Below, one piece after another: positions 25,774 to 34,200 of a stretch of 64,000 nt of DNA (position 1 is its first letter; every line of letters starts with the position of its first letter). The notes below the pieces were generated by a model that was not told the origin of the DNA, ran no database searches, and saw only the letters and a list, made by a program, of their open reading frames with translations. The stretch comes from Streptomyces sp. SJL17-4 (GTDB lineage Bacteria; Actinomycetota; Actinomycetes; Streptomycetales; Streptomycetaceae), in NCBI RefSeq assembly GCF_036826855.1, contig NZ_CP104578.1, positions 7,870,501 through 7,934,500 of the forward strand, in the 5' to 3' direction. The position numbers and the translations under genes are program-made.

Positions 25774-25806
25774 CGACGGCGCCCGCACCCTGTGCGGGCG
25801 CCGTCG
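25774..25806 (+). terminator. Terminator of the cold-shock gene
   Basis: A perfect 14-bp stem (25774-25787 with 25793-25806) with a 5-nt loop, about 50 bp after the stop, followed by GGGGTTTG. Confidence 0.85.
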
Positions 25807-25862
25807 GGGTTTGCCGCCCTTGTTGTCGGCGTCGGTCGGCGGCGGGTCGGTAGGCTCGTCGT

Positions 25863-26228
25863 ATGGTGCAGAGCAAGGCTGAAGACGTCGACGGATACCT
25901 GGCCGAGGTGCCCGCGCCCCGACAGGAGGCGCTGCGTCGGCTGCGGGAGCTGTGCCAGGAGGAACTGGCCGGCTTCACGGAGTCGATGGCGTACGGCATG
26001 CCGGTCTACGAGCGGGACGGCAGCGCCGAGATCGCCTTCGCCGGCCAGAAGCAGTACATCTCCTTCTATCTCATGCGCGGCGACGTCCGCGAGGCCTTCA
26101 CGGAACGGCTCGCGGGGCAGGACATGGGCAAGGGGTGTCTGCGTTTCAGGAAGCCCGAGCGGATCGACTTCGACCTGGTGCGTGACCTCCTGAAGGCCAC
26201 CGCGGTCCGCCCCGGCACGATCTGCTGA
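25863..26228 (+). CDS. DUF1801 (YdhG/iron-chaperone-like) protein
   Basis: 121 residues. VDGYLAEVPAPRQEALRRLRELCQEELAGFTESMAYGMPVYERDG...QKQYISFYLMR...KGCLRFRKPERIDFDLVRDLLK is the complete DUF1801 domain (Bacillus YdhG is annotated as an intracellular iron chaperone, frataxin-like). Function in this group is not settled. It converges with nmtR; only 3 bp separate the stops. Confidence 0.87.
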   Translation: MVQSKAEDVDGYLAEVPAPRQEALRRLRELCQEELAGFTESMAYGMPVYERDGSAEIAFAGQKQYISFYLMRGDVREAFTERLAGQDMGKGCLRFRKPERIDFDLVRDLLKATAVRPGTIC

Positions 26229-26231
26229 TCG

Positions 26232-26603
26232 TCAGCGCATCGCCGCGGCCGCGTCGGTCATGCCGAGGCGCAGGTGTTCCACGTGGTACAGCGCCTGGTC
26301 GAGGAGGCCCGCGACGTGGTCGTCGTGGAGCGCGTAGACGACGGAGCGGCCCTCGCGGGTGCCGGTGACGAGGCCGAGGTTGCGCAACAGGCGCAACTGG
26401 TGGGAGCAGGCCGACTGTTCCATTCCCACGGCCGCCGCCAGTTCGGTCGCCGCGCACGGCCCTTCCCGCAGGCGGGCCAGGATCAGCAGCCGCGACGGGG
26501 TGGACAGTGCCTGGAGCGTGGTGGCGACCTGCTGGGCGTTCTCGGGGGTCAGACGGGTGCGCGGTTCCGCGCTGCTGTCCGGTGCGTTCACTCCGTGGCC
26601 CAT
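26232..26603 (-). CDS. nmtR: ArsR/SmtB-family nickel/cobalt-sensing repressor, NmtR orthologue
   Basis: 123 residues from ATG 26603. This start gives MGHGVN, matching the MGHGVE start of mycobacterial NmtR whose N-terminal Gly and His ligate Ni(II); AGGA lies about 9 nt upstream. The wHTH PSRLLILARLREGPCAATELAAAVGMEQSACSHQLRLLRNLGLVTGTREGRSVVYAL is followed by the alpha5 metal-site helix DDHVAGLLDQALYHVEHLRLGM (D91xH...H..H-type ligands of NmtR). Metal binding releases the repressor from DNA. It is divergent from the P1B-4 ATPase gene, with the operator at 26631-26644 between them. Confidence 0.9.
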   Translation of the reverse strand: MGHGVNAPDSSAEPRTRLTPENAQQVATTLQALSTPSRLLILARLREGPCAATELAAAVGMEQSACSHQLRLLRNLGLVTGTREGRSVVYALHDDHVAGLLDQALYHVEHLRLGMTDAAAAMR

Positions 26604-26630
26604 GGGTGACATCCTACGGAACCGGATACA

Positions 26631-26644
26631 TGAATGGATGTTCA
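26631..26644. promoter_or_regulatory. ArsR/NmtR operator
   Basis: TGAATGGATGTTCA is an inverted repeat (TGAA...TTCA) of the type bound by SmtB/ArsR metal sensors. It is 28 bp upstream of nmtR and 56 bp upstream of the ATPase gene, in the only A+T-rich patch of this interval. Confidence 0.7.
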
Positions 26645-26699
26645 AGTGTTCCTGTACGGTGAGGGCGTACGACGCCTCCCGTGAAGGACTCCCTCTGTC

Positions 26700-28787
26700 A
26701 TGGCCTCCACCCTGACCACACCCGCGCGGCCCTCCACCGAACCCCCGGCCGTACGCCGCCGCACCCGTGTCCTGGCACTGCCGGAGGCCCGCTGGGCGCT
26801 GGCCGCCCTGGTGCTGTTCCTGATCGGGCTACCCCTGGATCTGCTCGGCGCTCCGGCGTGGACGTGGGGGCCGCTGTTCGCCGCCGCCTACCTCACCGGC
26901 GGCTGGGAACCGGCGTGGGAGGGCCTGAAGGCCCTCAAGGACAAGACGCTGGACGTCGACCTGCTCATGGTGGTCGCCGCTCTCGGCGCCGCCGCCATCG
27001 GACAGGTCCTCGACGGAGCCCTCCTGATCGTCATCTTCGCCACCTCCGGCGCTCTCGAGGCGGTGGCCACCGCCCGTACCGCCGACTCGGTGCGCGGACT
27101 GCTCGACCTCGCCCCGACCACCGCGACGCGGCTCCTCGACGACGGCGCCGAGGAGACGGTGGCGACCGGGGACCTCGTGGTCGGGGACGTCGTCGTGATC
27201 CGCCCGGGGGAGCGGATCGGGGCCGACGGCCGCGTCCTGGACGGGGCGAGCGAGGTCGACCAGGCCACCATCACGGGAGAACCGCTGCCGGTGGTCAAGG
27301 AGACCGGCGACGAGGTCTTCGCCGGCACCCTCAACGGCACCGGCGCGCTCCGCGTCGAAGTCGAGCGGGACGCCTCGGATTCGGTGATCGCCCGGATCGT
27401 ACGGATGGTCGAGGAAGCCTCCGCGACCAAGGCCCCCACGCAGCTCTTCATCGAGAAGGTCGAACAGCGGTACTCGCTCGGCATGGTCGTGGCCACCCTC
27501 GCGGTGTTCTTCGTGCCGCTCGCGTTCGGCGCCGGGCCGACCGACGCCCTGCTGCGCGCGATGACCTTCATGATCGTCGCCTCGCCGTGTGCCGTGGTGC
27601 TCGCCACCATGCCGCCGCTGCTCTCCGCCCTCGCCAACGCCGGACGGCACGGCGTCCTCGTGAAGTCCGCGGTCGTCATGGAGCGCCTCGGGCAGGTCGA
27701 CGCCGTGGCCCTCGACAAGACGGGCACGCTGACCGAGGGCACCCCACGTGTCACGGCCGTTCGCCCTTGTGCGGGCGGGAGTGACGCGGACGAGAACCGG
27801 CTCCTCGCCCTCGCGGCGGCTGCCGAGTACTCCAGCGAACACCCGCTGGCCCGCGCGGTCGTCCTCGCGGCCCTCGCCCGCGGCCATCAGCTCCTGCCGG
27901 CGGAGGACTTCAGCTCCACGCCCGGCGTCGGTGTCACCGCCACCGTCGGCGGCGACACGGTCGAGGTCGGCGCACCTTCCCGGCTCCTGCACGGGGCAGA
28001 CGATGGACGCGTGGCCGACGATGTACGCGTGGCCCGCGCGGCCACCGTGCCCCCCGCGGCCACCGTGGCCGCGAGCCTCGCGGCCGAACTGGAGGCGGAC
28101 GGGCACACCGCCGTCCTGGTCAAGGTCAACGGCAAGCCCGTCGGCGTCCTCGGCATCACGGACCGGCTGCGCCCGGACGCCGCCGCCACCGTCGCCGCCC
28201 TGACGGGTCTGACCGGCACCGCGCCGACGCTGCTCACCGGAGACAACCCGCGTGCCGCCGCCCGGCTGGCCGCCGATGTCGGCATCACCGACGTACGGGC
28301 CGGACTCCTGCCCCAGGACAAGGTCGCCGCCGTCCAGGAGCAGGAGAGGGCCGGCCGCAAGGTCCTGGTGATCGGGGACGGCGTCAACGACGCGCCCGCG
28401 CTGGCCGCCGCCCACACCGGCGTCGCCATGGGCCGCGCGGGCTCCGACCTCGCCCTGGAGACGGCGGACGCGGTGATCGTCCGCGACGAACTCGCCACCG
28501 TCCCCACGGTCGTCGCGCTCTCCCGCCGCGCCCGTGGCCTGGTCGTGCAGAACCTCGTCATCGCGGGAGTGTTCATCACCGGCCTGGTGCTCTGGGACCT
28601 CGTGGGCACCCTGCCGCTGCCCCTCGGCGTCCTCGGCCACGAGGGCTCGACGGTCCTCGTCGGCCTCAACGGCCTGCGCCTCCTCCGGGAGGCCGCGTGG
28701 CAGCGCGCGGCCGAGACGGCGACAGCCGGGAGCGCAGGTGCCGAGTCCCTGCCCGCGGAGACCGCGTCCGCGGAGGCCGCGTCCTGA
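26700..28787 (+). CDS. ctpJ: P1B-4-type heavy-metal-exporting ATPase (CtpJ/CoaT-like)
   Basis: 695 residues. There is no N-terminal metal-binding domain. The membrane motif SPC (295-297) and HEGST in the last TM segment (647-651) define the P1B-4 subgroup, which exports Co, Ni or Fe. Other motifs are TGEPLPV (actuator), DKTGTLT (phosphorylated Asp339), EHPLARA (HP motif) and GDGVNDAPAL. Together with divergent nmtR this reproduces the mycobacterial nmtR-ctpJ pair, so Co/Ni efflux is the best prediction. A C-terminal tail is rich in Ala/Glu/Ser repeats. Cytoplasmic membrane. Confidence 0.92.
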   Translation: MASTLTTPARPSTEPPAVRRRTRVLALPEARWALAALVLFLIGLPLDLLGAPAWTWGPLFAAAYLTGGWEPAWEGLKALKDKTLDVDLLMVVAALGAAAIGQVLDGALLIVIFATSGALEAVATARTADSVRGLLDLAPTTATRLLDDGAEETVATGDLVVGDVVVIRPGERIGADGRVLDGASEVDQATITGEPLPVVKETGDEVFAGTLNGTGALRVEVERDASDSVIARIVRMVEEASATKAPTQLFIEKVEQRYSLGMVVATLAVFFVPLAFGAGPTDALLRAMTFMIVASPCAVVLATMPPLLSALANAGRHGVLVKSAVVMERLGQVDAVALDKTGTLTEGTPRVTAVRPCAGGSDADENRLLALAAAAEYSSEHPLARAVVLAALARGHQLLPAEDFSSTPGVGVTATVGGDTVEVGAPSRLLHGADDGRVADDVRVARAATVPPAATVAASLAAELEADGHTAVLVKVNGKPVGVLGITDRLRPDAAATVAALTGLTGTAPTLLTGDNPRAAARLAADVGITDVRAGLLPQDKVAAVQEQERAGRKVLVIGDGVNDAPALAAAHTGVAMGRAGSDLALETADAVIVRDELATVPTVVALSRRARGLVVQNLVIAGVFITGLVLWDLVGTLPLPLGVLGHEGSTVLVGLNGLRLLREAAWQRAAETATAGSAGAESLPAETASAEAAS

Positions 28788-28826
28788 GTCGTGGTACGGC
28801 GCGGCGGCCCAGGTCCTGACGCGACG

Positions 28827-29795
28827 TCACCAGCCGCGTCCGGCCTCGATCAAGAGGTCCCGGACGCGGGTGACGTCGGGGTTGGCGGGGCGGCCGGGGC
28901 GTTGGGTGAGGTAGGCCGTGTTGATGGGCGGGTCGTCCGGGTGGTGCAGGGGCACGAGGGCGCCCGAGGCCAGTTCGGCTCCGCAGAGGTAGCGGGGCAG
29001 GACGGTGAACCCCGCCCCCGCGGTGACCGCCGCGAGGACACCGCGCAGGTCGGGGACGGTGACGGCGGCGGGGCGGGAGAGCCGGCTGCCGAAGACGTGG
29101 CGCCAGTAGCGACGGGCTATCGGCAGGTCTTCGGCGTATGTGATCAGCGGGACGGAGTTCAGCGCCGCCGGGCCGTCCGCCGTCAGCCGCTCCCCGACGA
29201 GGTCGGCCCAGACGGGGGCGGCGACGAGTACGAACTCCTCGTCCATCAGCGGTACGGAGGTCAGCGCCCGTCCCCGCGGCCTGAAGGTCGCGATCACCAC
29301 GTCGTGGCGTCCCGCCCGGAGTTCGTCGAGGAGCGGCTCGGTGAGGCCCGGCGTGATCCGGAGCCGTACCCCTTCCGCCGCCAGGGGCGCGAGGGCCGGC
29401 AGGACGCGGGTGCAGAGCAGTTCGGCGGGGCCCGCCAGGTGCACGGGGGCGGCCCGCTCGTGGGGTGCGGTGTCATGGCCGGTCGCGGCGGCGAGCGCGT
29501 CGAGGGGAGCGGCGACACGGGCCGCGAGATCATGGGCGACCGTGGTCGGGGCGGCCCCGCGCGGCAGCCGCTCGAACAGCTCGCGGCCCGTCTGCCGCTC
29601 CAGGGAGCGGATCTGGGTGGTCACCGTGGGCTGGGACAGGCCCAGGAGCCCGGCGGCCGCGGTGAACGAGCCGGAGCGGTAGACCGCCAGGAAGGTCCGC
29701 AGCAGATTCAGGTCCGCCGTCCCCGTGCTGCCGCCGGGCGTCGCCCCACCGGGGCGGGGAACGCCGACCGGCCCATCAGGATCCGTATGCCTCAC
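28827..29795 (-). CDS. LysR-family transcriptional regulator
   Basis: 322 residues from GTG 29795; a Gly/Pro-rich extension of about 28 residues precedes the HTH because no closer start exists. HTH: LNLLRTFLAVYRSGSFTAAAGLLGLSQPTVTTQIRSLERQTGRELFERLPRG. The C-terminal periplasmic-binding-like effector domain is complete. The gene upstream on the opposite strand is the metal ATPase (convergent), and DJ-1/PfpI gene 29878-30573 lies upstream on the same strand. Targets unknown. Confidence 0.9.
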   Translation of the reverse strand: MRHTDPDGPVGVPRPGGATPGGSTGTADLNLLRTFLAVYRSGSFTAAAGLLGLSQPTVTTQIRSLERQTGRELFERLPRGAAPTTVAHDLAARVAAPLDALAAATGHDTAPHERAAPVHLAGPAELLCTRVLPALAPLAAEGVRLRITPGLTEPLLDELRAGRHDVVIATFRPRGRALTSVPLMDEEFVLVAAPVWADLVGERLTADGPAALNSVPLITYAEDLPIARRYWRHVFGSRLSRPAAVTVPDLRGVLAAVTAGAGFTVLPRYLCGAELASGALVPLHHPDDPPINTAYLTQRPGRPANPDVTRVRDLLIEAGRGW

Positions 29796-29822
29796 ACGGG
29801 AAGCCTACTGTCATCCCTATGG

Positions 29823-29860
29823 CCAGACGCCCCGCACCCTCACGGGTACGGGGCGTCTGG
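29823..29860 (-). terminator. Terminator of the DJ-1/PfpI gene
   Basis: CCAGACGCCCCG (29823-29834) pairs with CGGGGCGTCTGG (29849-29860); the 14-nt loop can pair further (ACCC/GGGT). It lies 17 bp after the stop. Confidence 0.8.
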
Positions 29861-29877
29861 GCCGTCCGGGTGTCGTA

Positions 29878-30573
29878 TCAGCCCAGTTCCTTCAGGACCC
29901 GGTCGGCGAGCGGGGCGGCCGAGGCGGGGTTCTGGCCGGTGATGAGGTTCCGGTCGACGACGACCTTCGGCACCCACGGCTCGCCGACCTGGACGTCGAC
30001 GCCGGCCTCGACCAGCCGGGTCTCCAGGAGCCACTTCGCCTTGTCGGCGAAACCGGACTGGGTCTCCTCCGCGTTGGTGAACGCGGCGACCTCGTAGCCG
30101 GCGAAGGCGTTGGTGCCGTCGTCCTTCGTGGCGGCGAGCAGTGCGGCCGGGCCGTGGCAGACGACGGCCAGCGGCTTGCCCGAGTTCAGGGCGTCGATGA
30201 GCAGCCGGCCCGAGGCCGCGTCGACCGAGAGGTCCTCCATGGGGCCGTGGCCGCCCGGGTAGAAGACGGCCGCGTACTCGGCCAGGTCCACGTCCTCCAG
30301 GCGGATCGGGTGCTGGAGCCCGGTGAGCGAGTCGAGGACGGCGGCGACCTTGTCGGCGCCCTCCTGCCCGCCGTTGAACTCCGGGGCGAGGCTGCTCCTG
30401 TCGACGGTCGGGACGACACCGCCGGGGGTGGCGACGACGACCTCGTACCCGGCGGCCGTGAACGCCTCGTACGGCGCGGCCACCTCCTCGGCCCAGAAGC
30501 CGGTCGGGTGCTTCGTACCGTCGGCCAGGGTCCAGAAGTCGGTGCCGGTCAACACGAAAAGGATCTTGGACAT
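29878..30573 (-). CDS. DJ-1/PfpI-family protein (Hsp31/glyoxalase III-like)
   Basis: 231 residues from ATG 30573, GGGAG upstream. KILFVLTGTDFWTLADGTKHPTGFWAEE carries the conserved acid (Glu30), and PLAVVCHGPAALL is the nucleophile elbow with Cys139. The segment HPTGFWAEEVAAPYEAF matches the type 1 glutamine amidotransferase-like Hsp31 branch (deglycase/methylglyoxalase). It probably detoxifies reactive carbonyls; exact activity is not shown. Promoter candidate at 30676-30705. Confidence 0.9.
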   Translation of the reverse strand: MSKILFVLTGTDFWTLADGTKHPTGFWAEEVAAPYEAFTAAGYEVVVATPGGVVPTVDRSSLAPEFNGGQEGADKVAAVLDSLTGLQHPIRLEDVDLAEYAAVFYPGGHGPMEDLSVDAASGRLLIDALNSGKPLAVVCHGPAALLAATKDDGTNAFAGYEVAAFTNAEETQSGFADKAKWLLETRLVEAGVDVQVGEPWVPKVVVDRNLITGQNPASAAPLADRVLKELG

Positions 30574-30963
30574 GAGGGTTCTCCCGGGAGGGTACGGGCC
30601 GGGTTCCGGCCCGGAGAGCGGTGATCGCCCAGCCGGCGCCCCGGTGCGGGGACCGTCGGTGTGGCGATGCCCTCGAACGTAGCCCCGTCCCGGAGACCTT
30701 TCCAATGCGGAATCCAATGGCTGCCATGGGAACCCCGATGGCTCCACGGGAATACGCCCCTCTCCCCGGCCCGCGGAAGGCCCCGGCTGCGACCGTGCTG
30801 TGGGCCGAAGGAACGACTGCACGTCAGCGGAGTGTATGCATGCGGCCCCCACGCGTCAGGGGCGCGTCAGGACGGACCCCGGAGCGGTGATCACCGGGCA
30901 TAGCGTCGGAGACACCCCGGCGCGACCGTGCCGGGGACCGTGTTTCGCTCCTGGGAGGAACCC
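30574..30963. promoter_or_regulatory. 390-bp intergenic region with DJ-1 promoter and a GGTGATCACC palindrome
   Basis: No gene is supported here. Reading leftwards, TTGGAA (30705-30700) and TACGTT (30681-30676) are 18 bp apart, a good promoter for the DJ-1 gene; TCCAATG is repeated at 30701-30707 and 30713-30719. The 10-bp perfect palindrome GGTGATCACC lies at 30886-30895, just before TAGCGT (30901-30906), a possible -10 for the rightward gene at 30964. Confidence 0.4.
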
Positions 30964-31314
30964 ATGGCAGACGCCCTGTACGGAGACGACCCCGAGCCCG
31001 GGGAACCGTTCCCGGCCGGACGCCTCTGCGTGCCCGTCCGGCCGGGCACCCGCGGCTGCGTGACCCGCCTGTTCCGCACGCCGGTCGGCGGCAGGACCGC
31101 CGTCGCGTTCACCGACCCGGCGCGGCTGACGGCCGTCCTGGGCGCCGAACAGCCCTGGATCCGGCTGTCGGAGCCCGCGCTGCGGGCACTGATCGAGCCG
31201 CTGGACGTCCGTGAGCTGAGGATCGACCCGGTGCTGACGGCTCCGCGGCCCGCCGCCGCCTCCGTACCCCTGCCGGAGCCGCTGCCGCGGCCCCTGACCG
31301 CGCTCGCGAGCTGA
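30964..31314 (+). CDS. Small conserved actinobacterial protein (SseB-like/SAV_915-like)
   Basis: 116 residues from ATG 30964 with GGGAGGAA upstream. The segment GRLCVPVRPGTRGCVTRLFRTPVGGRTAVAFTDPARLTAVLGAEQPWIRLSEPALRALIEPLDVRELRIDPVLTAP resembles small Streptomyces proteins of the SAV_915 type and the N-terminal part of SseB proteins. The C-terminus is Pro/Ala rich. It ends 14 bp before lysA, so the two are probably co-transcribed. Function unknown. Confidence 0.75.
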   Translation: MADALYGDDPEPGEPFPAGRLCVPVRPGTRGCVTRLFRTPVGGRTAVAFTDPARLTAVLGAEQPWIRLSEPALRALIEPLDVRELRIDPVLTAPRPAAASVPLPEPLPRPLTALAS

Positions 31315-31328
31315 CGGGAGATCCGGAG

Positions 31329-32675
31329 ATGACCACGCTCGACACCCGGCCCCGCTCCGCGACCACCGAAACCCCTCCCGGCGCGCTCTCCGTCTGGCCC
31401 GCGTCCACCACCGAGCAGCCCCACGGCGGCCTCCTCGTCGGCGGGGTGCCCCTCACCGGGATCGCCGAGAGCCACGGCACCCCCGTGTACGTCCTCGACG
31501 AGGCCGAGGTACGCGCACGCTGCCGCACCTACCGCGGCGCCTTCCCCGACGCCGACATCCACTACGCGGCCAAGGCCTTCCTGTGCCGCGCCCTCGCCCA
31601 CTGGGTGGAGGAGGAGGGACTCGGCCTGGACGTGTGCTCCGCCGGTGAGCTGGAACTCGCCGTCACCACCGGCTTCCCCGCCGAACGGATCCTGCTCCAC
31701 GGCAACGCCAAATCGCCGCAGGACCTGGGCACCGCACTACGACTCGGCGTGGGCCGGATCGTCATCGACACCCCCGCCGAGATCGCGCGCATCGCCGCCG
31801 CGGTCGGTACCGGGGGCCGTCAGAAGGTCATGGTCCGCGTGACGCCCGGGATCAGCGCGGGCGGCCACCGGAAGATCCGTACCGGCTCCGACGACCAGAA
31901 GTTCGGCCTCTCCCTCCGGGACGGCCACGCCCAGCACGCGATCGCCCGGATCCTGAACCAGCCGCAGCTCGAACTCACCGGGATCCACTGCCACCTGGGG
32001 TCGCAGATCACGGACGTCAAGCCGTATCTCGTGGCCGTACGGCGGCTCGTCGGCCTCATGGCCAGGGTCCGCGACACCCACGGGGTCACCCTGCCGGAGC
32101 TCGACCTCGGCGGCGGTCACGGCATCGCGTACCGCCCCGGCGAGCCCGCCCTCGACGTCACCGCGCTCGCCCGGAAGGTCCGCGCCGCACTCGCGGAGAG
32201 CTGCGCCGCCGCCGGCCTTCCCGTCCCGCGCCTCGTCATCGAGCCGGGCCGTGCGGTCTCCGGACCGGCCGGAGTCGCCGTCTACCGGGTCCTCGCGGTC
32301 AAGCGCACGCCCGGTCGGACCTTCGTGGCGGTGGACGGCGGGATGAGCGACAACCCGCGACCCGCGCTGTACGGGGTGCGCTACGCCCCGCGCCTGATCG
32401 GCCGGCGTTCGGCGGCCGACAGCGAGAGCGTGACGGTCGTCGGCCGCCACTGCGAGGCCGGTGACATCCTGGCCGAGGACGTGCGGCTGCCCGCCGACAC
32501 CCACCCGGGCGACCTGCTCGCGGTACCGGTGGCCGGCGCGTACCACCTCTCGATGGCCTCCTCGTACAACCTCGTGGGCCGTCCTCCGGTCGTCGCCGTG
32601 CTCGACGGTCATGCGCGACTCCTGGTGCGCAGGGAGACGCTGGAGGACCTCCGGGCCCGGGACGTCGGCCTGTAG
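31329..32675 (+). CDS. lysA: Diaminopimelate decarboxylase
   Basis: 448 residues, ATG. Fold-type III PLP decarboxylase: PLP-binding Lys82 in YAAKAFLCRAL, GLGLDVCSAGELELAV, GITGIHCHLGSQI-type stretch (LTGIHCHLGSQITDVKPY), glycine loop LDLGGGHGIAYRPGE, VIEPGRAVSGPAGV, and active-site Cys of the opposite subunit in RHCEAGDILAED. It converts meso-diaminopimelate to L-lysine in the cytosol, the last step of lysine synthesis. Diverges from some family members in its N-terminal 30 residues. A second lysA elsewhere would not be surprising in this genus. Confidence 0.92.
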   Translation: MTTLDTRPRSATTETPPGALSVWPASTTEQPHGGLLVGGVPLTGIAESHGTPVYVLDEAEVRARCRTYRGAFPDADIHYAAKAFLCRALAHWVEEEGLGLDVCSAGELELAVTTGFPAERILLHGNAKSPQDLGTALRLGVGRIVIDTPAEIARIAAAVGTGGRQKVMVRVTPGISAGGHRKIRTGSDDQKFGLSLRDGHAQHAIARILNQPQLELTGIHCHLGSQITDVKPYLVAVRRLVGLMARVRDTHGVTLPELDLGGGHGIAYRPGEPALDVTALARKVRAALAESCAAAGLPVPRLVIEPGRAVSGPAGVAVYRVLAVKRTPGRTFVAVDGGMSDNPRPALYGVRYAPRLIGRRSAADSESVTVVGRHCEAGDILAEDVRLPADTHPGDLLAVPVAGAYHLSMASSYNLVGRPPVVAVLDGHARLLVRRETLEDLRARDVGL

Positions 32676-32747
32676 CTGTCGACCGGAACCCGCCGTCGCC
32701 GTGACCGGTGCCGAGGGCCCTACTCGCTGGTACGGTCCGTGACCAAC

Positions 32748-32771
32748 CGGCGGCCCCACGTGGGGCCGCCG
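32748..32771. terminator. Perfect 24-bp palindrome after lysA, probable terminator
   Basis: CGGCGGCCCCAC (32748-32759) is followed immediately by its exact reverse complement GTGGGGCCGCCG. As RNA it would fold with a small loop, acting as a terminator 72 bp after lysA; as DNA it could bind a dimer. It lies 27 bp before the next start. Confidence 0.6.
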
Positions 32772-32798
32772 TGGCCATCGGGTCGGGAGGGGTACGGA

Positions 32799-33626
32799 GT
32801 GATGGTGGGACGAGTGGGCGGGGTCGGCGTGCTGCCCGAGGGGCTCGCGGCGGCGATACGGGGGACGGCGGAGGACATCGCCACGGTGCTGCGCGCGACC
32901 CCCGGCGCGGACGGCGCCGGACTGCCCGTGCCCCGCTCCATCTGGACCCTCGGGGAGGCCGCCGCCCACCTGGCGCAGGCGAACGCGCTCATGGCCGACC
33001 TGGCCGCCGGACACGAGCGCCGCCATGGCGACGGCACTCCCGGGAGCCTCGCCGACGCCAACGCACGCGCGCTCGCCGGATTCGAGGAGCGGGCGCCGGG
33101 CCCGCTCGCCGAGATGATCACCGCCCAGGCCGAGGCCTTCCTCGTGTCCGTGGAGGACCGGGACCCGGAGGAGCTCCTCTCCACCCCGCTCGGCGCCATG
33201 CGTCCGGCCGTCCTCGGCTCGTACCTCCTGACACACATGCTCGGACACGGCTACGACCTGGCCCGCGCCGTCGGCCGCCCCCACATGCTGGACGCGCACC
33301 GGGTCGACCTCACCCTGCCGTTCATGATCGAGGCGATGCCCCGGGTGACCGACCCGGCCGCCGTGGAGGGTCTGACGGCCCGCTTCGCGGTACGGCTCCG
33401 GAGCGGCCCGGCCTTCGGCGTCCTCGTCACGGACGGGGCCGTCGAGGTCACCCACGAGCCGCCCCGACGTCCGGACTGCACCCTCCTCACGGAGCCGGTC
33501 GCCTTCCTCCTCCTCGGCCTGGGCCGGATCGACCCCTGGCCCGTGATCGCCCGGGGCAAGGCGCTCGGCTGGGGCCGCAGGCCCTGGCTCGCTCCCCGCT
33601 TCCCGCGCCTCTTCCGGGCCCCGTAG
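32799..33626 (+). CDS. DinB/maleylpyruvate-isomerase-like N-terminus with SCP2-like C-terminus
   Basis: 275 residues from GTG 32799 (GGGAGG 8 nt upstream); ATG 32802 directly after is an alternative. Residues about 30-180 are a mycothiol-dependent DinB/MDMPI-type helical bundle: SIWTLGEAAAHLAQANALMADL and TPLGAMRPAVLGSYLLTHMLGHGYDLARAVGRPH, with His/Glu/His metal-ligand positions. The remainder (ARFAVRLRSGPAFGVLVTDGAVEV...DCTLLTEPVAFLLLGLGR) is sterol-carrier-protein-like. Such proteins use mycothiol in detoxification or isomerisation; the substrate is unknown. Confidence 0.82.
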   Translation: MMVGRVGGVGVLPEGLAAAIRGTAEDIATVLRATPGADGAGLPVPRSIWTLGEAAAHLAQANALMADLAAGHERRHGDGTPGSLADANARALAGFEERAPGPLAEMITAQAEAFLVSVEDRDPEELLSTPLGAMRPAVLGSYLLTHMLGHGYDLARAVGRPHMLDAHRVDLTLPFMIEAMPRVTDPAAVEGLTARFAVRLRSGPAFGVLVTDGAVEVTHEPPRRPDCTLLTEPVAFLLLGLGRIDPWPVIARGKALGWGRRPWLAPRFPRLFRAP

Positions 33627-33788
33627 GGCCTCCACGCCCCGGTCGGCCACCGAGCGTGCGGGTGCCGTCCGGGTCCGTGACCGGCCCCGCCGCGCGGCGT
33701 GCCGCTCGACCCGGACCGGTGGATCCTGGAGGTATCGGAAGGGGCCGCGCCTCGGTCGCGCGAGGCCGGCCGTGCGAGGAGGCAGATC

Positions 33789-34088
33789 ATGACCCGCACC
33801 CTGGAGTGGACGGTCGGCGTGGAGCTGGTCGAGGAGGACGGCACGACCAAGGCCGAGGCCCGGCTCCTGACCGGCAACTCGACCCTCACGGGTCACGGCT
33901 CCGCCCGCTGCAACCCGTCGGACGTCGACGTTCCGGCGATCGGTGACGAACTCGCGGCGAGCCGGGCGATGAAGGACCTGGCCGGCAAGCTCATGCGCGA
34001 GGCCAACCGGGAGATGGAGGCGGTGGGCGCCGGGACCGTACCCCAGCACACCGGACCCGGCTACGGCTGGCCGGAGGCGGTCTCCTGA
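33789..34088 (+). CDS. DUF1876 protein (Rv2632c/Rv1738-like)
   Basis: 99 residues from ATG 33789, GAGGAGGCAG upstream. EWTVGVELVEEDGTTKAEARLLTGNSTLTGHGSARCNPSDVDVPAIGDELAASRAMKDLAGKLM is the full domain. Mycobacterial relatives Rv1738 and Rv2632c are structurally like hibernation-promoting factors and are induced in hypoxia; a dormancy or stress role is inferred only. Confidence 0.88.
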   Translation: MTRTLEWTVGVELVEEDGTTKAEARLLTGNSTLTGHGSARCNPSDVDVPAIGDELAASRAMKDLAGKLMREANREMEAVGAGTVPQHTGPGYGWPEAVS

Positions 34089-34200
34089 CCGGCCCGCCGT
34101 CACCCGCGAGGCGAGGACCCGGCGGCACGTGACCGAGGCGCCGGGCCCGGGGTCCACTGTGCCCTGACCGGTGCTCGCCCTACGCCCGGCCCCTCGGTCC

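Noticed and set aside
29796..29822. Possible small gene between LysR and DJ-1 genes
   Set aside because: The interval is taken up by the DJ-1 terminator; no ORF with a ribosome-binding site.
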